Below, one piece after another: positions 60,801 to 64,000 of a stretch of DNA of 64,000 nt. Each line of letters begins with the position of its first letter. Position 1 is the first letter of the stretch. The notes beneath the pieces were generated by a model. That model had not been told where the DNA came from and ran no database searches. It was given only the letters and a program-made list of their open reading frames with translations. A program made the translations under genes and the position numbers. The stretch is taken from assembly GCF_008831285.2 (NCBI RefSeq), contig NC_045146.1, forward strand, positions 24,259,703-24,323,702, given 5' to 3'. Source of the DNA: Nymphaea colorata (taxonomy: Eukaryota > Streptophyta > Magnoliopsida > Nymphaeales > Nymphaeaceae).

Positions 60801-62190
60801 TAATACTTTTTAAACAGAAAATTAAGAGGTATGGTTTTTGTATCTTACCTTAATGCTCTGCTATTTATCCATTCCATTACTCTAAGTAGTCAATCTAATA
60901 AAATTCTTAGAAAAAACAAAAAAGTCTCACCCACTGACCTAGTGGGCTCTAGGTCTTTTCATTGTGGTTTAAAATTGGCGTTACTGACAATCAACAGCCT
61001 TTGTTGATGCGCTGACAGTACGCCCACTAGTGCGACTTTTAGTGGCGACCATGTAACCGCCCTCGCTATATTTCCACACTCGACGTCTTAAAAAATGTGA
61101 AACCATTCCTCGTCCTTCTTTCTTTTTAGCGCACTTCTTTTTGTTAATAACGGGCGACGCGACGACCTTCAACAACAATACGAATATAATAAACAACGTT
61201 TTCTTCTCTTGAGATGTCTCGTTAAGGAGCACTCTAAGTGTAAATTTTAAACTTAAAGGGCACTCATATGTAAAAAATGAAAAATTAAAATTTAGTGGTC
61301 TGGTGTGGGCAATTGCCCACTCCAACCACAACGCGGCTCCTCAATTGCTTAGGAAAGCTTTTGAGCGCATGATAAAGTTAGAACTTAGTGCACTCCCTTT
61401 GTTTATTTATGCGCGAGAATGACACCTGAAATAGTTTTATTTCGAACGGTGACTTGCAAAATAGAAAATAATGTACTGTTGGTCTCACCACTATCTTATT
61501 TTATTTTATTTATAGTAGCAAAGTTTTACAGGTCACGGATGAACGGAGTCACGGGCGGACGACGAAGCTTGAGAGAAGTGCCCCGTCCTGTCCCTGGCAA
61601 ACAAGGGCATGTGAGGTTTAAAATGAGTTCAAATTGTCTCCACCGTTCACTCCCCTGACAAAAGAATCACACGTAGATAAATTCTCTTTTGTCAGTTTTA
61701 GCAAAATATGATCCCGGAGATGTCTTTTTTCGGGCATATCGCCTTTTTATTGAAATTTAGACAAAATGTAAGCACTTGTACGTAAATTACTTCCCACCCT
61801 CAGAAAACAGCTGGAAGACAGCTGGCATGGCTCACCTTCCCACTTGTGCGTCACGGTGGCTGTTTTTCCGATTTTTAAAATTTTCAGAGATAAATTATTT
61901 GAAAATTATTACTAATATTTATACATATAAGTCGATCGATAATTCTATTTGAGACGAGCGATTCAAGCCTATGAGCCTATGTCAATCAATATACGAATAA
62001 AAAATGTCAATTCCGTTTTTAATATTTTATTATAAAATTTATTTAAAAACACAAACACAAGCCGATACCTAACAACTAATATTAGCCAGAGCATTTATAG
62101 ATGTCGCCAAATAGATAAAATTTTAAAAATAGTATCGTCATATGGTGCATTAACAGTGGTCTATAATGGTTTTACTAACAATTTAGAGAA
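57883..62190. other. Intergenic, repeat-rich, no gene seen
   Basis: 58840-59100 combines a G/C-rich start, a long AT-only core (58905-58990) and CTCGACTCGGGCTTGG, like a decayed dispersed repeat. The rest lacks coding features. Confidence 0.4.
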
Positions 62191-62465
62191 TGTTTGGATG
62201 ACACTCTAAAAAAAAAGCTTAGTTTTATGAAAACCAAGATAGTGAAAACCCAGTTAAAAATCCAGTTTTGTAAACTTAGTTTGGATTAAAAGCAAACATT
62301 AGTTTACCTGCAAAACCCAGGGTAAGCAGGTTTTTCAAACTATTCATAAAAACTAGGCTTTGGCAAAACCAAATTTTAATATCATTCAAGCATTCTTAAA
62401 AATTGTGTTTTAGGCAAAACCAGATTTTGTCTCTTAAAACTTGATTTTAAGTTGTCATCCAAACA
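62191..62465. mobile_element. Probable MITE, 275 bases
   Basis: Terminal inverted repeats TGTTTGGATGACA (62191-62203) and TGTCATCCAAACA (62453-62465) match perfectly over 13 bases and enclose AT-rich, non-coding DNA with several AAACCCAG/AAAACCA-type repeats. Size and ends fit a miniature inverted-repeat element. A target-site duplication is not clear, so the superfamily is left open. Confidence 0.65.
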
Positions 62466-64000
62466 GTTTTTCTTAAGGCAGCAGTTTTCACTTTTTTTTT
62501 TTTTTTTTAATACACTAACTCTACATTGGCGCAGAAACCCGGCGTGCCTTGTCAAGTTTCATCATTTCCTTTAGAAGATTCGTCTTCGATATATTATATT
62601 GACTAAATTAAAAGTTAGACCGGCGCAATCAGGTTTCTTACTTCGAGATTAATGTTTTCGTCATTCAATAAAAAAGTTGCGATATCTTGTAACTTTTCGG
62701 TCATGCAATTGACCTTTTATTTTGCCATATTTTACTTTTCTATCTAGGGTCCAAATGCCTTTCCGATACCCGAGCAAAGTTGTTTTTTTCTTTTTTTTTT
62801 TACGTCGCCAAATGTTTTAAGGATTCCTTCTCTACTTTAACGTGACCAAGGATGACATCCTGGTGAGACGAAGAAGCTACTAAAAGAATATACTTACAGC
62901 ATATTAAATATTGGAAGAAATGGCCTCCGACAACAGACTTTGTTAGTCGACGGCACTTCACATTCAAACACGGTGGTAAGTGTCACGAGACACCTCCACC
63001 AACTTCTTTATGTAGGTAGGTATCTTGTAAAACTTTTGCGACGTTATTGGGGTGCCACAAAATGGGATGCGTGAATGGTTCCGATTGATTCTCTCTTCAT
63101 GGCTATTCAAACTGTTCTTAATGATATTAATTAAGGAATATATGAAGGTGTTTGATATGAAAAATATTGTACCATTAAAACTAGTGGAAGAGCCAAGATT
63201 TTTCTATGTAAAGGGCGTCCAAGTCACAAGCCCGGATCTGGTGTAGGCACCCCATATAAATTTTTGAGTGATCACGATAAAATTTCAAGTTTTTCAATGA
63301 AAATTTTCAACGTTTTCATTATTAAGAAACACAGTTTGATTAATATAGAAACAACATTTATAATCACACCATGTCTCCAATAACACCAACACAGGTTTTT
63401 TGGATTATAGGTAACGCCATGTTTGTCTTATCAAGTTCTTTTTGTATACTGTTATAGATTTATGTGTTAATGTATATTTTCTGCGGTTCTTGGTTTTTAT
63501 TGTGATGTGCAGAAGTAAAATTATTGTAAATTCGTGAGTTCCTCGTTTATGTTTATAATTATAAGTTGTACATTTTCGTTTCTATTTTATGTATCCTGCA
63601 ACTACTACTTGGTGTCGAATATAGAGAAAGAAACTTGATTGGTTGAATTAAACCCAAGAACGAGATTCAACTAAGGAATACACTAAGTGCCTGCCTTTTT
63701 AGATGTTGAAAATCTAATCACAGCGTATTAGTTCCTCTTTGTGAACTTTTGGTTCAAAGCTTTAACAAAAATATTTGGTACTAAAGAAAAATTTATTCTT
63801 TTATACGCTTATACCTGGTCAATACAACAATATACAATGCATCAAAGTTAATTTTGCAAACGAACAAGCAGAAGTGCCCAAACTGTACCCTCTACATTAA
63901 ATCCAGTGTGCTAAAATCAGAAGTTCAGGAAGGTTTAAGCTTTTGCCTGCGCATTATTTGGTGAGTATCTCATTAATATGTCTTAATGATTTGAGTAAGT
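62466..64000. other. Intergenic, no gene seen
   Basis: AT-rich with poly(T) runs. No exon or RNA gene recognised to the end of the window. Confidence 0.5.

Noticed and set aside
60981-61331. 116-residue minus-strand frame
   Set aside because: Repeat-like DNA, no domain, no splice context.

Overview
This is eukaryotic nuclear DNA from a flowering plant. The genes are split by AT-rich GT...AG introns, the recognisable proteins are plant families (GDSL esterase/lipase, DMP/DUF679, FBS-type F-box, plastid NicO-like transporter), one Ty1/copia element carries a plant-style primer-binding site resembling the end of initiator tRNA-Met, and the rest is AT-rich intergenic DNA full of microsatellites and old repeats. 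I cannot fix the species.

Layout. 0-1.3 kb: a two-exon gene for a 51-residue zinc-ribbon protein (+). 1-33 kb: a GDSL esterase/lipase cluster built by segmental duplication. Copy A (5384-12844, +) is a pseudogene with frameshifts, a nonsense codon, a lost TATA box and a decayed copia element inside exon 3. A second copy survives only as two pieces, D (24220-24680, -) and C (26530-27429, +); they fit together as one gene cut inside exon 4 by an inversion. Copy B (29398-32746, +) is intact: five exons, 353 residues, complete catalytic motifs. Flanking blocks (called a, b, c, d here) recur in the same order around A and around D/C, so a block of several kb was copied and then rearranged. Between the copies, 14-23 kb holds AT-rich DNA, tandem duplications and exon-like fragments on the minus strand (an F-box first exon and a membrane-protein C-terminus).

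33-39 kb and 43-47 kb are gene-poor and hold several copies of a short dispersed repeat. 39.3-43.1 kb (-): a two-exon plastid-targeted nickel/cobalt-transporter-like gene (381 aa). 47.65-48.30 kb (+): a single-exon DMP membrane protein (215 aa). 50.5-52.85 kb (-): an FBS4-like F-box gene, four coding exons plus a probable 5'UTR intron. 53-64 kb: no gene I can support; one probable MITE at 62191-62465.

The intact genes are unrelated single-copy functions and do not form a pathway. The main story is duplication, inversion and transposon decay in the GDSL cluster, which leaves one probably functional copy.
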